From positions 261,608 through 325,607 of the forward strand of contig NZ_JAMHJQ010000004.1 in assembly GCF_023534745.1 (NCBI RefSeq): DNA of 64,000 nt. The letters are read 5' to 3'. Below the pieces are notes generated by a model, which searched no databases, was not told the origin of the DNA, and was given only the letters and a program-made list of their open reading frames with translations. The position numbers and the translations under genes are program-made. This document shows, in pieces, positions 39,954 to 50,194 of this stretch. Source of the DNA: Streptomyces sp. 35G-GA-8 (GTDB taxonomy: Bacteria; Actinomycetota; Actinomycetes; Streptomycetales; Streptomycetaceae). Position 1 is the first letter of the stretch; each line of letters begins with the position of its first letter.

Positions 39954-40208
39954 CTACGGCGCCTCCAGCCAGCCGCCCCACTCGGCGGCGAACGCGTCGA
40001 GCGCGACCGTGTCCATCCGCGCCTCCGGGTCCTCCACGACCACCAGCCACTGGGCGTCCTCCGCGTCGTCCTCCCCGGCCAGGGCGTCCCGCAGCAGGCG
40101 CGGCGTCTCGGTCACGTCGAACCGGTCCCCCAGCTGCTGCGCCGCGTCCTCGGCCGCGTCACGGTCGGGCAGTACCAGCAGGTGTCTCACATCGCTCACG
40201 GACCCCAT
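39954..40208 (-). CDS. Small acidic protein of unknown function
   Basis: This 84-residue acidic protein has an alternating strand/helix pattern: RHLLVLPDRDAAEDAAQQLG, then DRFDVTETPRL and WLVVVEDP. The layout resembles small regulator-of-RNase-type folds, but I cannot place it in a family. It is 12 bases downstream of the YceI gene start-side boundary on the same strand order (YceI lies to its right and is transcribed away from it). No signal peptide. Confidence 0.65.
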   Translation of the reverse strand: MGSVSDVRHLLVLPDRDAAEDAAQQLGDRFDVTETPRLLRDALAGEDDAEDAQWLVVVEDPEARMDTVALDAFAAEWGGWLEAP

Positions 40209-40220
40209 TATCGGGTGCCG

Positions 40221-41123
40221 TCACTTGTACTTCAGCTGGGTGTCCTTGGGCACGATCTGGATGTCGAGCTCGATCCTGATGTTGGAGCCGACGACGGCGA
40301 TGCCACGGGCCAGCATCGTCTGCCAGTCGATGGTGTAGTCCTCACGGTGCAGTTCGGTGGTGGCGACGACGGCCGCGCGCGTCTCGCCCTCCATGCCGAC
40401 ACGCATACCGCCGTAGTTGGCGTCGAGCGTCACCGTGCGAGTGACACCGTGCAGCGTGAACCCGCCGGTGATCGCCCAGGTGCTGCCACCGCGGTGCACG
40501 AAGCGGTCGCTGTAGAACTCCATCGTCGGGTACTTCTCCACGTCGAGGAAGTCCGCCGACCGCAGATGGTCGTCGCGCATCCGCACATTGGTGTTGATCG
40601 AAGCGGCGTCGATGACGACATGCATCGCCGTGTTCTCGATGGTGTCACCGATCCGGATCGCCCCGGCGAAGTTGTCGAACCGGCCGTGCACACGGGCGAG
40701 TCCGATGTGGCGGGCGGTGAAGCCGACCCGCGTGTGGGCCTGTTCGATCTCCCAGTCGCCGGGGGCGGGCAGCGGAAGCGACGGGGCCACCTGAAGCACG
40801 ATGTCACCGAGGCCGCTGGGCTCCGCGCCCTCGGTGATCGACACATTCCCCCGGTACGGGGCGAAGCTGTCGGCCGAGATGGCGAGCCGGTACTCCCCGA
40901 AGGGCACCATCGCCACGAGCATCCCGAAGGGGTCGGTCTCACCGCTCACGACCTTACGGCCGGCGCTGTCACTCACCGTGAACTCGGCCTGCCCGACAGG
41001 TTCATTGACGGGGTCGAGGACTCGGCAGGAGAGCAGCCCCGCGCCGGCGGGTACAGAGAGTCCGGCGAGCGGGTTGCCTCGCTGATGAGCGGCCGTCCGT
41101 CGGCCGAGAAGGCGGCTGATCAT
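40221..41123 (-). CDS. YceI family protein with N-terminal carboxypeptidase-regulatory-like domain
   Basis: This 300-residue protein joins a beta-sandwich domain (about 30-115, GLLSCRVLDPVNEPVGQAEFTVSDSAGR...) to a YceI lipocalin-like domain (about 120-298, WEIEQAHTRVGFTARHIGLARVHGRFDNFAGAI). YceI domains bind isoprenoid-type lipids. There is no clear signal peptide, so it is probably cytoplasmic or loosely membrane-bound. The ligand is unknown. Confidence 0.9.
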   Translation of the reverse strand: MISRLLGRRTAAHQRGNPLAGLSVPAGAGLLSCRVLDPVNEPVGQAEFTVSDSAGRKVVSGETDPFGMLVAMVPFGEYRLAISADSFAPYRGNVSITEGAEPSGLGDIVLQVAPSLPLPAPGDWEIEQAHTRVGFTARHIGLARVHGRFDNFAGAIRIGDTIENTAMHVVIDAASINTNVRMRDDHLRSADFLDVEKYPTMEFYSDRFVHRGGSTWAITGGFTLHGVTRTVTLDANYGGMRVGMEGETRAAVVATTELHREDYTIDWQTMLARGIAVVGSNIRIELDIQIVPKDTQLKYK

Positions 41124-41277
41124 GGTGTACGTACCCCTGTGCGTTCGGGCTCTGCGGGGCCGCGCACGGGAGACGTCATCGTCGAGAGCGGCGACCCATG
41201 ACGAGTACGCATTCGATCACCCTTGCTTTGTTCGAGGCAAACGTACCCACTGGTACAGGAGCGCGCGGAGTGGATTG

Positions 41278-43899
41278 TCACCCGCTGTTGAACAACAGAC
41301 GTGTCGAACAGCCGCCGCCGGATCGCCGCGCGCCTCGACGTCGAGGGGGCGGTGACCGCGGTCGTCGAATCCGACTCCCCGCCGCCCGGGACGGGGTCCT
41401 GCCCCGGAGCACGGCCCGTAGCCCGGCCCCGGATCCCACCACCGCGATCGCCCCGTCCGTGTCGGTACGGAGCACCGCCGCTCCCGCGGCGCGGAGCGCG
41501 TCGACGGTACGGGGTGAGGGGTGTCCGTACGGGTTGTCCCGGCCCGCCGAGATGAGGGCCAGCCGCGGGCGTACCTCGCGCAGGAGCCCCGGATGCTGGA
41601 AGGGCGAGCCATGATGGGCCACCTTGAGCACGTCCACGGGTGGCAGAGTCGGCCAGCCGCGCAACAGGCCTCGTTGAGCGGGTGGTTCGAGATCACCGAG
41701 GAGCAGCAGCGTCGGCCCCCGGGCGATCCGTACGAACAGGGTGACGCTGGAGTCGTTCGGCTCCCCGGCCGTCGGGGCCGCCCCGGTCCCCGGCCACAGC
41801 ACCCGCCAGGTCAGCGGTCCGATCCGGCGCTGCTCGCCCGGCCGCGCACGGACGACGGGCACACGCGCCCCGGCCGCCGTTCTCCGTACGAACGCGGCCT
41901 GTTCCGGGGGGTCTTCGGAGACCGTCGTCTGGATCGCCCCGACCGCCCGGCCCCGCAGAACGCCGGGCAGCCCCGCGACATGGTCGGCGTGGAAGTGGGT
42001 GAGCACCAGCAGCGGGACGCGCGTGACGCCGAGGTCCCGCAGACAGCGGTCGGCGGGCCCGGGGTCGGGTCCCGCGTCCACGACCACGGCGGTGGACTCG
42101 CCCGCCGCGAGCACGGTCGCGTCGCCCTGACCGACGTCGCACATCGCGAACGTCCATCCCGGCGGCGGCCATCCGGTGACGACCCGGGTGAGCGGCGGTG
42201 GCCGCAGGACCGCGAGCAGCAGCAGTACGGCACAGACGGCGGCCGTCCAGGGATGGCGCGGGACACGCCGTAGGGCGAGCAGGACGAGGACCGTCGCCGC
42301 GGCGAGCAGCAGGCCACCACGCCAGCCGCCCGGCCAGGCGACCTCCGCGCCGGGAAGTGCCGCGCCACCGCGCGCGACGGACGCGATCCACCCCGCCGGC
42401 CAGCCCGCGCCATGGGCGAGCACTTCGGCCACGGGCATCGCCACGGGCGCCACGGCGAGCGCGGCGAAGCCGAGGACCGTGGCCGGGGCCACCGCCAGTT
42501 CGGCGAAGAGGTTGCAGGGGATCGCCACCAGCCCGACCCTCGCCGCGAACACCGCCACCACAGGCGCGCACACCGCCTGCGCCGCGCCGGCCGCGGCCAG
42601 CATCTCCGCGAGCCGTGGTGGCACCCCGCGCCGCACCAGCGCCGCACTCCACCGCGGCCCGATGGTGAGCAGGGCACCGGTGGCCAGTACGGAGAGGAGG
42701 AAGCCGTAGCTCCGGGCCAGCCAGGGGTCGTAGAGCACCAGCAGCAGTACGGCGGCGGCCAGCGCGGGAACCAGGGTTCTGCGGCGGCCCGTGCCGATGG
42801 CGAGGAGCGTGATCGCCCCGCAGGCGGCGGCCCGCAGCACACTGGGCTCCGGCCGGCAGACGACCACGAAGCCGAGCGTGAGCGCCCCTCCCAACAGCGC
42901 CGTCGACCGCAGTGAGATCCCCAGACGCGGGGCGAGCCCGCGCCGTTCGGCTCTGATGGCCAGCCCGGCCGGCCCGATCAGCAGAGCGAGCACAATCGTC
43001 AGATTGCTTCCGGAGACCGCCATCAGATGCAGCAGATCCGTTGCCGCGAACGCGTCGTGCAGCTCCGGCGGGACGCGTGAGGTGTCGCCGACGACCAGCC
43101 CCGGCAGCAGGGCACGGGCATCGGGCGGCAGTCCCTCGGTGGCCTCACGCAGCCCGGCACGCAGCTCTCCCGCCCTGCGGTGTACGGAGGTTGGCGTGCC
43201 GGTGACCAACGGCGGGCCCGTGCCTTCCACACGTAACGCGGCGGCGTAGTGGTCGTCCTCACGGAGGGGAGGCGCGAGCTTCCCGGTCAGCCGCAGCCGC
43301 GTGGAAGGCAGCAGCCGCTGCCAGGGCCCGGAGTGTGCACCGGGCGCGACGATCACCAGGACGGGCGTCCGGCCGGTGGTGGTCCCGCCCCGGGGTGTCA
43401 TCACCCGTGTGAGGTCCGCGTCCAGGACGAACCCACCACGCTCGGTCCGGTCCCCGCGAACCCTGGGACGCGTGGGCCGGGGGTCGGAGGTCACCGTCAA
43501 CTCCGTGGTGACACGGGCGTACCGCTCCGCGAGGGCCGGTACGGGCCCCCGGTGCAGATCGGCGGCGTGCAGCCCGGCGGACGCCGCTCCGGCGGCGGCG
43601 CAGAGCAGCATCCCCGCGACGGCCACACCATTGAGGCTTCGCTTGAGACGGCGCTTGAGCCGTGACGTGAGCCGTCGCTCCGGCCCGGCACCGGGCCACA
43701 CCAGCAGCAGACCCGCGGCGAGCAGACAGGCGAGGACACCAACGGCGGTCCGGCGCCCGGGAGCTCCCAGCGCCAGGGCCGCCGCGCCCCACGCCGCCAG
43801 GGCGAGCGGGACGAGTCGGAGGTCGGCCGGTGCCTCCTGGCGGGGGTCGGCGGACCCCAGGCGGTGCCCGGCCGTCGTGTGAACCACCGGGCGCGTCAT
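41278..43899 (-). CDS. comEC: ComEC/Rec2 family DNA-uptake channel
   Basis: This 873-residue integral membrane protein has an N-terminal hydrophobic region, a DUF4131-type extracytoplasmic domain, the Competence core helices (LLHLMAVSGSNLTIVLALLIGP) and a C-terminal metallo-beta-lactamase-like domain (THFHADHVAGLPGVLRGR). ComEC carries single-stranded DNA across the membrane in transformable bacteria. In Streptomyces the role is uncertain since natural transformation is not established. It overlaps the comEA stop by 4 bases. Confidence 0.93.
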   Translation of the reverse strand: MTRPVVHTTAGHRLGSADPRQEAPADLRLVPLALAAWGAAALALGAPGRRTAVGVLACLLAAGLLLVWPGAGPERRLTSRLKRRLKRSLNGVAVAGMLLCAAAGAASAGLHAADLHRGPVPALAERYARVTTELTVTSDPRPTRPRVRGDRTERGGFVLDADLTRVMTPRGGTTTGRTPVLVIVAPGAHSGPWQRLLPSTRLRLTGKLAPPLREDDHYAAALRVEGTGPPLVTGTPTSVHRRAGELRAGLREATEGLPPDARALLPGLVVGDTSRVPPELHDAFAATDLLHLMAVSGSNLTIVLALLIGPAGLAIRAERRGLAPRLGISLRSTALLGGALTLGFVVVCRPEPSVLRAAACGAITLLAIGTGRRRTLVPALAAAVLLLVLYDPWLARSYGFLLSVLATGALLTIGPRWSAALVRRGVPPRLAEMLAAAGAAQAVCAPVVAVFAARVGLVAIPCNLFAELAVAPATVLGFAALAVAPVAMPVAEVLAHGAGWPAGWIASVARGGAALPGAEVAWPGGWRGGLLLAAATVLVLLALRRVPRHPWTAAVCAVLLLLAVLRPPPLTRVVTGWPPPGWTFAMCDVGQGDATVLAAGESTAVVVDAGPDPGPADRCLRDLGVTRVPLLVLTHFHADHVAGLPGVLRGRAVGAIQTTVSEDPPEQAAFVRRTAAGARVPVVRARPGEQRRIGPLTWRVLWPGTGAAPTAGEPNDSSVTLFVRIARGPTLLLLGDLEPPAQRGLLRGWPTLPPVDVLKVAHHGSPFQHPGLLREVRPRLALISAGRDNPYGHPSPRTVDALRAAGAAVLRTDTDGAIAVVGSGAGLRAVLRGRTPSRAAGSRIRRPRSPPPRRRGARRSGGGCSTRLLFNSG

Positions 43900-45044
43900 G
43901 GCCGTACAAGGGACTGGAGGTCCGCGAACCTGCGCTCCCCGATGCCGTTGACCTCGCGCAGTTCATCGACGGACCGGAAACCGCCGTGCCTGCCGCGGTA
44001 GTCGATGATGTGCTGGGCGAGCACCGGACCGACGCCGGGGAGCGTGTCGAGCTGTTCGGGCGTGGCCGCGTTGAGGCTCACCGGCCCTGCGGCGGCCTGG
44101 GCGCCGTCGCCCGCGCCCGCGCCGACACCCGCACCCGGCGCTCCGGCTGCTCCCGGAGGGGCGGGCCCGCCCACCAGGACCTGTTCGCCGTCCATCAGCA
44201 CCCGCGCCCGGTTGAGCCCGGTCAGATCCGTGCCGGGCTTCGCTCCCCCGGCGGCGCGCAGCGCGTCGGCGACCCGTGACCCGGCGGGCAGCCACAGGAC
44301 TCCGGGCCGCCGTACCTTCCCGCTCACATCGACAACGACCCGAGCCGACAGCGACGGCGACGGCGAGAGTGAGGGCGAGGGCAGGGGCAAGGCCTCCGCC
44401 GCTGCCTCGGGGATCACGGCCTCCGCACCGACGTTCTCCGGAGCCTTGACGGTCCCCGGCCGGCCGCTCCAGAAGTGATGACCGGCCAGAATCACGCCCA
44501 CCACCAGGACCACCGCGAGCGCCGCGAGCGTCCGGGGCTCCAGACCGCATCTGAGCCGCACCCACAGAGGCAGCCGCTCGCACAGCGCGGTCACCGCCCA
44601 CGCGCGCCCACGCCCCGCCCGCGCCGCGTGCGGCGCCACAGCCACCTCCGGCGCCACAGCCGCGTCCGCCCCACGCGTCGCGGTGGCGTCCCCGCTCCTC
44701 CCGGACACAGCGTCGGCGAAGAGCGCTTCCGCGCGACGGCGCACCTCCGTCCGAGCAAGGGTCGGGGCGGGGATCGGGTCCGGAGCCGCACCGCCCGCAC
44801 CGCCCGCACCGCCCGTACGTGACAGCACCGTGCGCGGGCGCGGGCGGGGGCGCGCTCGTGGGCCGCCAGGACGGCCATGACGCCCACGACGGGCCCGGCC
44901 GTCGGAGCCCGGGGCACGGCCGGGGCCGCTGGTGGCAGAGGTCGCGAAGGTCGCGGAGGTCCTGGCAGCGACGGAGGTTGTCCCGGCAGCGACAGAGGTT
45001 GTCCCGGCAGCGACGGAGGTTACGGAGCGTGTTCGGAGAGCCAT
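43896..45044 (-). CDS. comEA: ComEA-like helix-hairpin-helix protein
   Basis: The 382-residue protein has a long disordered Arg/Ala/Pro-rich cytoplasmic N-terminus, one membrane helix (LAALAVVLVVGVILAGHHF), a SLBB domain (VVVDVSGKVRRPGVLWLPAGSRVADALRAAGG) and a C-terminal double helix-hairpin-helix (LNAATPEQLDTLPGVGPVLAQHIIDYRG). ComEA binds incoming DNA and hands it to ComEC, encoded next. The first 40 residues contain seven-residue repeats (TTSVAAG) from a 21-bp tandem repeat. ATG 45044 is chosen; a start 7 codons upstream is possible. Confidence 0.9.
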   Translation of the reverse strand: MALRTRSVTSVAAGTTSVAAGTTSVAARTSATFATSATSGPGRAPGSDGRARRGRHGRPGGPRARPRPRPRTVLSRTGGAGGAGGAAPDPIPAPTLARTEVRRRAEALFADAVSGRSGDATATRGADAAVAPEVAVAPHAARAGRGRAWAVTALCERLPLWVRLRCGLEPRTLAALAVVLVVGVILAGHHFWSGRPGTVKAPENVGAEAVIPEAAAEALPLPSPSLSPSPSLSARVVVDVSGKVRRPGVLWLPAGSRVADALRAAGGAKPGTDLTGLNRARVLMDGEQVLVGGPAPPGAAGAPGAGVGAGAGDGAQAAAGPVSLNAATPEQLDTLPGVGPVLAQHIIDYRGRHGGFRSVDELREVNGIGERRFADLQSLVRP

Positions 45045-45186
45045 GCCACAAGACGGTAGGCACATCCGCCCGACCTCGCTGAGCAGGCCGAATTCTCGTG
45101 GACAACAAGCGAGTTGTGGAAAACTCGGTCACCCTCAGGAGTGGTCGCGCCCCCGCCGAAGAGTCACCCAGACCTCGCCGCCCCGG

Positions 45187-46032
45187 TCAGCGCGGGGAGA
45201 TCACAGCCCCCAGCAGTCCCGGCCCCGTATGCGCCCCGATCACCGCGCCCACCTCGCTGACATGCAGATCCACCAGCCCGGGCACCCGCTCACGCAGCCG
45301 CTCGGCCAGCGTCAACGCCCTTTCGGGTGCGGCCAGATGGTGCACGGCGATGTCCACCTCGCTCGCGCCCGCCCGTTCGGCGACGATCTCCTCCAGCCGC
45401 GCGATCGCCTTCGACGCCGTACGCACCTTCTCCAGCAGCTCGATACGCCCGCCGTCCAGCTGGAGCAGCGGCTTCACCGCGAGCGCGGAGCCCAGCAGCG
45501 CCTGGGCGGCACCGATACGGCCACCCCGGCGCAGATAGTCCAGCGTGTCCACATAGAAGTACGCGGAGGTCCCGGCGGCCCGCTTCTCGGCGGCGGCCAC
45601 CGCCTCGTCCAGCGTGCCGTCGGCCTCCGCCGCCTCGGCCGCCGCCAGCGCGCAGAACCCGAGCGCCATCGCCACCATGCCGGTGTCCACCACCCGTACC
45701 GGCACGGGCGCGTCCTTCGCCGCGAGCACGGCGGCGTCGTACGTCCCGGAGAACTCGGCCGACAGATGCAGCGAGACGATCCCGCTCGCACCGGCCTCCG
45801 CCGCCCCGCGGTACGCGGCGGCGAAGACATCGGGGCTCGGCCGCGACGTGGTCACGGAGCGTCGCTTCTGGAGCGCCACGGCGAGCGAACGGGCCGAGAT
45901 CTCCGTGCCCTCCTCCAGCGCGCGGTCACCGAGCACGACGGTCAGCGGCACCGCGGTGATGCCGTGCCGCTCCATCGCCTGCGGCGGCAGGTAGGCCGTG
46001 GAATCGGTGATGATCGCGACATGGCGGGACAT
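45187..46032 (-). CDS. DegV family fatty-acid-binding protein
   Basis: This 281-residue protein has the DegV pattern: N-terminal VAIITDSTAYLPP, the GTYDAAVLAAKD and TSAYFYVDTLDYLRRGGRIG motifs and a C-terminal domain ending VGAVIGAHTGPGLLGAVI. DegV/FakB proteins bind fatty acids for the FakA kinase; no fakA is in the window. ATG 46032 fits the family start. Confidence 0.92.
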   Translation of the reverse strand: MSRHVAIITDSTAYLPPQAMERHGITAVPLTVVLGDRALEEGTEISARSLAVALQKRRSVTTSRPSPDVFAAAYRGAAEAGASGIVSLHLSAEFSGTYDAAVLAAKDAPVPVRVVDTGMVAMALGFCALAAAEAAEADGTLDEAVAAAEKRAAGTSAYFYVDTLDYLRRGGRIGAAQALLGSALAVKPLLQLDGGRIELLEKVRTASKAIARLEEIVAERAGASEVDIAVHHLAAPERALTLAERLRERVPGLVDLHVSEVGAVIGAHTGPGLLGAVISPR

Positions 46033-46125
46033 GAGCGGGAGGTTACCCGTCGTCGCCCCTGGTCGGCAGCCCACCCCCATGTCAGTGATCGTTTCCGCCC
46101 CCGCACACGTCGTGATCCCGCCTCG

Positions 46126-46211
46126 GACCGTCGGCCCGTGGCCCCCGGACCGTCACATCATCGTCTCCGACCGTCAGGCCAGAGTCCTCAACCGTCATGG
46201 TCCCGACCGTC
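46126..46211. repeat. Five (G/A)ACCGTC iterons
   Basis: ACCGTC cores occur at 46126, 46148, 46169, 46190 and 46205 (start of GACCGTC or AACCGTC), with spacings of 22, 21, 21 and 15 bases. Most are followed by A. They fill the gap between the DegV gene and the coiled-coil gene, and the last overlaps the latter's stop codon. Confidence 0.6.
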
Positions 46212-46968
46212 ACGTCGTGGTCTCGGGCCTGGTCTGCCCGGGGGCCTTCTGCCAGGGATATGTCTGCTGCCGCCGGGTATCGGGCGGCTCGATCGCCTCG
46301 GGCCCGCCCTGGTCGCCGGACGCGGGACCCGCCCGCTCCGCCCCCGCCGCCCCGGCCCCGGAGCCCTCCGGCTCCGGCCACATCATCGGCTCACGCATCG
46401 GCTCACGCTCCGGCCGTTCCTCCGCCGTCGACCAGTGCCGCAGCGCCCCGGACTCCACATCGATCTGCGCGCTCAGCGACGACAGGTCGTCCTCCGCGAA
46501 CTTCCGCGCCCGGTCCCGCGCGGCCCAGCGCAGTGAGTCCGCCGCGTGCGTGATCCGTTCCGTACGTTCCCGCACGTCCGGGAGCCGCTCCGCGACCCTC
46601 ACCCGGTCCGGGTCCCGCTCCAGCTGCCGCAGCTCGTCGTCCAGCTCATGGCCGTGCGCGCTCAGCCGCTGGAAGAGCTCGATCGACTCCGTCAGCGAGG
46701 CGTCCTCGGCCACACCGGCCTGAAGCGCTTCCTGCGTGGCCCGCATCGAGGTCCGCAGCCTCAGCCGCAGCTGCGCCAGCTCCCCCGCCGCGCCCGTCTG
46801 ACCGATGCTTCTGGCGCGCAGCGTGGTGTCCTCGACGGTCCTGCGGGCCTGCGAGATCGTACGGTCCACGCCCCGCTTGGCCGCGCGCACCGCCTTCACG
46901 CTCACAAACACTCCCAGCGCGACGAAGGCGACGAAGAGCAGCGCCACGATCAGGATCACGACGTCCAT
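46210..46968 (-). CDS. Membrane-anchored coiled-coil protein of unknown function
   Basis: This 252-residue protein starts with one transmembrane helix (MDVVILIVALLFVAFVALGVFV), then a long charged helical region (about 25-175: RRTVEDTTLRARSIGQTG, LTESIELFQRLSAHGHELDDELRQLE) likely to form a coiled coil, and a Pro/Glu-rich disordered tail. It is probably anchored in the inner membrane with the body in the cytoplasm. No family is recognised. It lies between leuS and the DegV gene. Confidence 0.8.
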   Translation of the reverse strand: MDVVILIVALLFVAFVALGVFVSVKAVRAAKRGVDRTISQARRTVEDTTLRARSIGQTGAAGELAQLRLRLRTSMRATQEALQAGVAEDASLTESIELFQRLSAHGHELDDELRQLERDPDRVRVAERLPDVRERTERITHAADSLRWAARDRARKFAEDDLSSLSAQIDVESGALRHWSTAEERPEREPMREPMMWPEPEGSGAGAAGAERAGPASGDQGGPEAIEPPDTRRQQTYPWQKAPGQTRPETTT

Positions 46969-47040
46969 GGGCGCCCCTTCGCGTTCGGTCGTTCTCGGCA
47001 GCGGCTTTCGCGTGCCGCTTCTTCCACCGTAAACGCAACA

Positions 47041-47078
47041 GGCAGGCCGGGGGTTCCGTACGAAACCCCCAACCTGCC
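47041..47078 (-). terminator. leuS terminator hairpin
   Basis: GGCAGG (47041-47046) and CCTGCC (47073-47078) enclose GGGGGTT (47049-47055) and AACCCCC (47064-47070), with two mismatched bases between the segments. It lies 20 bases after the leuS stop. Confidence 0.75.
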
Positions 47079-47097
47079 CGTAGGGGAAAGCCCTGTG

Positions 47098-49998
47098 CTA
47101 CGCGGGAACGATGTTCACCAGCTTCGGCGCCCGCACGATCACCTTCCGGATGCCCCCGCCGCCCAGCGCCGCGACCACCGCCGCGTCACCCAGCGCCAGC
47201 GCCTCCAGCTCCTCGTCCGAGATGGACGGGGAGACCTCCAGCCTCGCCTTGACCTTGCCCTTGATCTGCACCACGCAGGTCACGGACTCGTCGACCACAT
47301 ACGCCGGGTCCGCGACCGGGAAGTCCTGGTGGACGACCGAGTCGGAGTGGCCCAGCCTGCGCCACAGCTCCTCGGCGATATGCGGGGCCAGTGGCGCGAT
47401 CAGCAGCACCAGCCGCTCGGCGACCGAGCGCGGGACCGGGCCGTCCGTCTTGGTCAGGTGGTTGTTCAGCTCGGTCACCTTCGCGATGGCCGTGTTGAAC
47501 CGCAGCCCCGCCATGTCCTGCGAGACCCCGTCGATCGCCTTGTGCAGCGCGCGCAGCGTGTCCTCGTCGATGTCGGCTTCCGCGGTGTCCACGACGGTGG
47601 CCTCGCCGGTCGTCTCGTCCACCACGTTGCGCCACAGCCGCTGCAGCAGCCGGTACTGGCCGACGACCGCGCGGGTGTCCCACGGACGCGAGACATCCAG
47701 CGGGCCCATGGCCATCTCGTACAGCCGCAGCGTGTCCGCGCCGTACTCGGCGCAGATCTCGTCCGGAGTGACCGCGTTCTTCAGGGACTTGCCCATCTTG
47801 CCCAGTACGCGGCTGACCTTCGCGCCCTGGTACCAGTACGCGCCGTCCCGCTCCTCGACCTCGGCGGCCGGCACCGCGATGCCACGGCTGTCCCGGTAGA
47901 CGAACGCCTGGATCATGCCCTGGTTGTACAGCCTGTGGAACGGCTCGACCGAGGAGATGTGCCCCAGGTCGAACAGCACCTTGGACCAGAAGCGCGCGTA
48001 CAGCAGATGCAGTACGGCGTGCTCGGCACCGCCCACATACAGATCGACGCCGCCGTGCGGCTTCCCCTCGCGGGGACCCATCCAGTACTGCTCGATGGCA
48101 GGGTCGACCAGCTTCTCGCTGTTGTGCGGGTCCAGGTAGCGCAGCTCGTACCAGCACGAACCGGCCCAGTTCGGCATGGTGTTGGTCTCCCGGCGGTAGC
48201 GCTTGACGCCCTCGCCCTGCCCCAGGTCCAGCTCGACATCGACCCAGTCCGCGTTCCGTGACAGCGGCGTCTCCGGCTGCGTGTCCGCGTCGTCCGGGTC
48301 AAACGTGCGTGGCGAGTAGTCGTCGACCTCCGGCAGCTCCAGCGGCAGCATCGACTCGGGCAGCGCGTGCGCCGTACCGTCCTCGTCGTAGACGATCGGG
48401 AACGGCTCGCCCCAGTACCGCTGACGGCTGAACAGCCAGTCGCGCAGCCGGAAGTTGACGGTGCCCTCACCGATACCGCGCGCGGCCAGCCACTCCGTGA
48501 TCCGCGCCTTGGCCTCGGAAACGCCCAGACCGTCCAGCGAGATGTCCTCGCCCGTCGAGTTGATGAGACGCGCGTCGTACGAGGCGAACGCGTCGTCCCA
48601 CTCCGCAGGGTCGGTGGAGCGGCCGTCCGAGGGCTCGACCACACAGCGCATCGGCAGCTCGAAGGCGCGCGCGAACGCGAAGTCACGGCTGTCGTGCGCC
48701 GGTACGGCCATGATCGCGCCCGTGCCGTACCCCATCAGCACATAGTCGGCGATGAAGACGGGTACGCGGTCGCCGCTGACCGGGTTGGTGGCGTACGCGC
48801 CGGTGAAGACACCGGTCTTGTCCTTCGCCTCGGCCTGCCGCTCGACGTCGGACTTCGACGCGGCCTGCTTGCGGTACGCGTCGACGGCCTCGGCGGGGGT
48901 GGCGTGGCCGCCCGTCCATACGTCGTGCGTGCCCTCGGGCCAGGCGGCCGGCACGATCTTCTCGACCAGGTCGTGCTCGGGCGCCAGCACCATGTACGTG
49001 GCGCCGAACAGCGTGTCCTGACGCGTGGTGAAGACGGTGATCGCGTCCATATGACCGTCGTCACCGACATGGACCGGGAAGTCGACGCGCGCGCCCTCGC
49101 TGCGCCCGATCCAGTTGCGCTGCTGCAGCTTGATGGCCTCGGGCCAGTCCAGCGCGTCCAGATCGTTCAGCAGCCGGTCCGCGTAGGCGGTGATCCGCAT
49201 GTTCCACTGGCGCAGCTTCGCCTTGAACACGGGGAAGTTGCCGCGCTCGGAGCGGCCGTCCGCGGTGACTTCCTCATTGGCCAGGACGGTGCCCAGGCCG
49301 GGAGCCCAGTTGACGGGCGCGTCGGACGCGTACGCCAGCCGGTACTCGCCCAGGACGTCGGCGCGCTCGGCGGCGTTCAGCGCGCTCCAGGGGCGCCCGT
49401 CGGGCGTCGGGCGCTGCCCGCTCTCGAACTGCGCCACCAGCGTCTCGATCGGGCGCGCCTTGTCCGCGTCCTTGTCGTACCAGGAGTTGAAGATCTGTAC
49501 GAAGATCCACTGGGTCCACTTGTAGTAGTCCGGGTCGATCGTCGCCACGGACCGGCGCTTGTCGTGGCCCAGACCCAGCCTGCGCAGCTGGACCTTCATG
49601 TTGTCCATGGCCGCCTCGGTCGACACGCGGGGGTGCGTGCCGGTGGCGACGGCGTGCTGCTCGGCCGGCAGGCCGAAGGCGTCGAAGCCCAGCGTGTGCA
49701 GAACGTTGTGACCGGTCATGCGCCGGTGGCGGGCGAACACGTCGGTGGCGATATAGCCCAGGGGGTGACCGACGTGCAGACCCGTGCCCGACGGGTACGG
49801 GAACATGTCCATGATGAACTTCTTGGGCTTCGCGACCAGCTCGGGGTCGCCGGCCAGATCACCCGTGGGGTTCGGCGCCTCGTACGTGCCCTCGGCGTCC
49901 CAGAAGTCCTGCCAGCGTGCCTCGATGTCGGCGGCCATGGCCGCCGTGTAGCGGTGCGGCGCCACCGGCTCAGCGGCAGCGGAATTCGTCTCGCTCAT
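47098..49998 (-). CDS. leuS: Leucyl-tRNA synthetase
   Basis: This 966-residue class I synthetase charges tRNA-Leu. The HIGH-type motif HVGH is at 75-78 after [10 protein letters not shown]; the KMSKS-type loop is GKMGKSLKN; the CP1 editing domain and C-terminal anticodon and LeuC domains are complete. ATG 49998 (MSETNSAA) matches the family start. A leader peptide with three leucine codons and an intrinsic terminator lie upstream, indicating attenuation control. Confidence 0.96.
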   Translation of the reverse strand: MSETNSAAAEPVAPHRYTAAMAADIEARWQDFWDAEGTYEAPNPTGDLAGDPELVAKPKKFIMDMFPYPSGTGLHVGHPLGYIATDVFARHRRMTGHNVLHTLGFDAFGLPAEQHAVATGTHPRVSTEAAMDNMKVQLRRLGLGHDKRRSVATIDPDYYKWTQWIFVQIFNSWYDKDADKARPIETLVAQFESGQRPTPDGRPWSALNAAERADVLGEYRLAYASDAPVNWAPGLGTVLANEEVTADGRSERGNFPVFKAKLRQWNMRITAYADRLLNDLDALDWPEAIKLQQRNWIGRSEGARVDFPVHVGDDGHMDAITVFTTRQDTLFGATYMVLAPEHDLVEKIVPAAWPEGTHDVWTGGHATPAEAVDAYRKQAASKSDVERQAEAKDKTGVFTGAYATNPVSGDRVPVFIADYVLMGYGTGAIMAVPAHDSRDFAFARAFELPMRCVVEPSDGRSTDPAEWDDAFASYDARLINSTGEDISLDGLGVSEAKARITEWLAARGIGEGTVNFRLRDWLFSRQRYWGEPFPIVYDEDGTAHALPESMLPLELPEVDDYSPRTFDPDDADTQPETPLSRNADWVDVELDLGQGEGVKRYRRETNTMPNWAGSCWYELRYLDPHNSEKLVDPAIEQYWMGPREGKPHGGVDLYVGGAEHAVLHLLYARFWSKVLFDLGHISSVEPFHRLYNQGMIQAFVYRDSRGIAVPAAEVEERDGAYWYQGAKVSRVLGKMGKSLKNAVTPDEICAEYGADTLRLYEMAMGPLDVSRPWDTRAVVGQYRLLQRLWRNVVDETTGEATVVDTAEADIDEDTLRALHKAIDGVSQDMAGLRFNTAIAKVTELNNHLTKTDGPVPRSVAERLVLLIAPLAPHIAEELWRRLGHSDSVVHQDFPVADPAYVVDESVTCVVQIKGKVKARLEVSPSISDEELEALALGDAAVVAALGGGGIRKVIVRAPKLVNIVPA

Positions 49999-50079
49999 GT
50001 TCTCCGAAGCTCCATCGATCGTCTCTGCCAGCGGATTCGGCCGTGCCATTCGACGAATGGCGGCGCCGGCCGGTGAACG

Positions 50080-50103
50080 AAAAAGCCCCTCACACAGGAG
50101 GGG
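50080..50103 (-). terminator. Attenuator terminator in the leuS leader
   Basis: On the minus strand CCCCTC-N6-GAGGGG is followed by CTTTTT, an intrinsic terminator with a real U-tract, rare in this GC-rich genome. It lies between the leader peptide and leuS, so it must be bypassed for leuS expression. Confidence 0.75.
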
Positions 50104-50155
50104 ACGCCACGCTGATTCCGACCGGATCTCTGTCATCCGTGTCCGTCGGGACTGA

Positions 50156-50194
50156 TCAGCGCGGCCCGCTAAGCAGAAGGCGTACGGCACGCAT
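50156..50194 (-). CDS. leuS leader peptide
   Basis: ATG 50194 on the minus strand opens the 12-residue [15 protein letters not shown] with leucine codons CTT CTG CTT. A TACCCT box lies six bases before the ATG, so the mRNA probably starts at the ATG. The sequence across its stop (50155-50165) can form an 11-bp stem with 50106-50116, directly beside the terminator hairpin. Confidence 0.7.
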   Translation of the reverse strand: MRAVRLLLSGPR

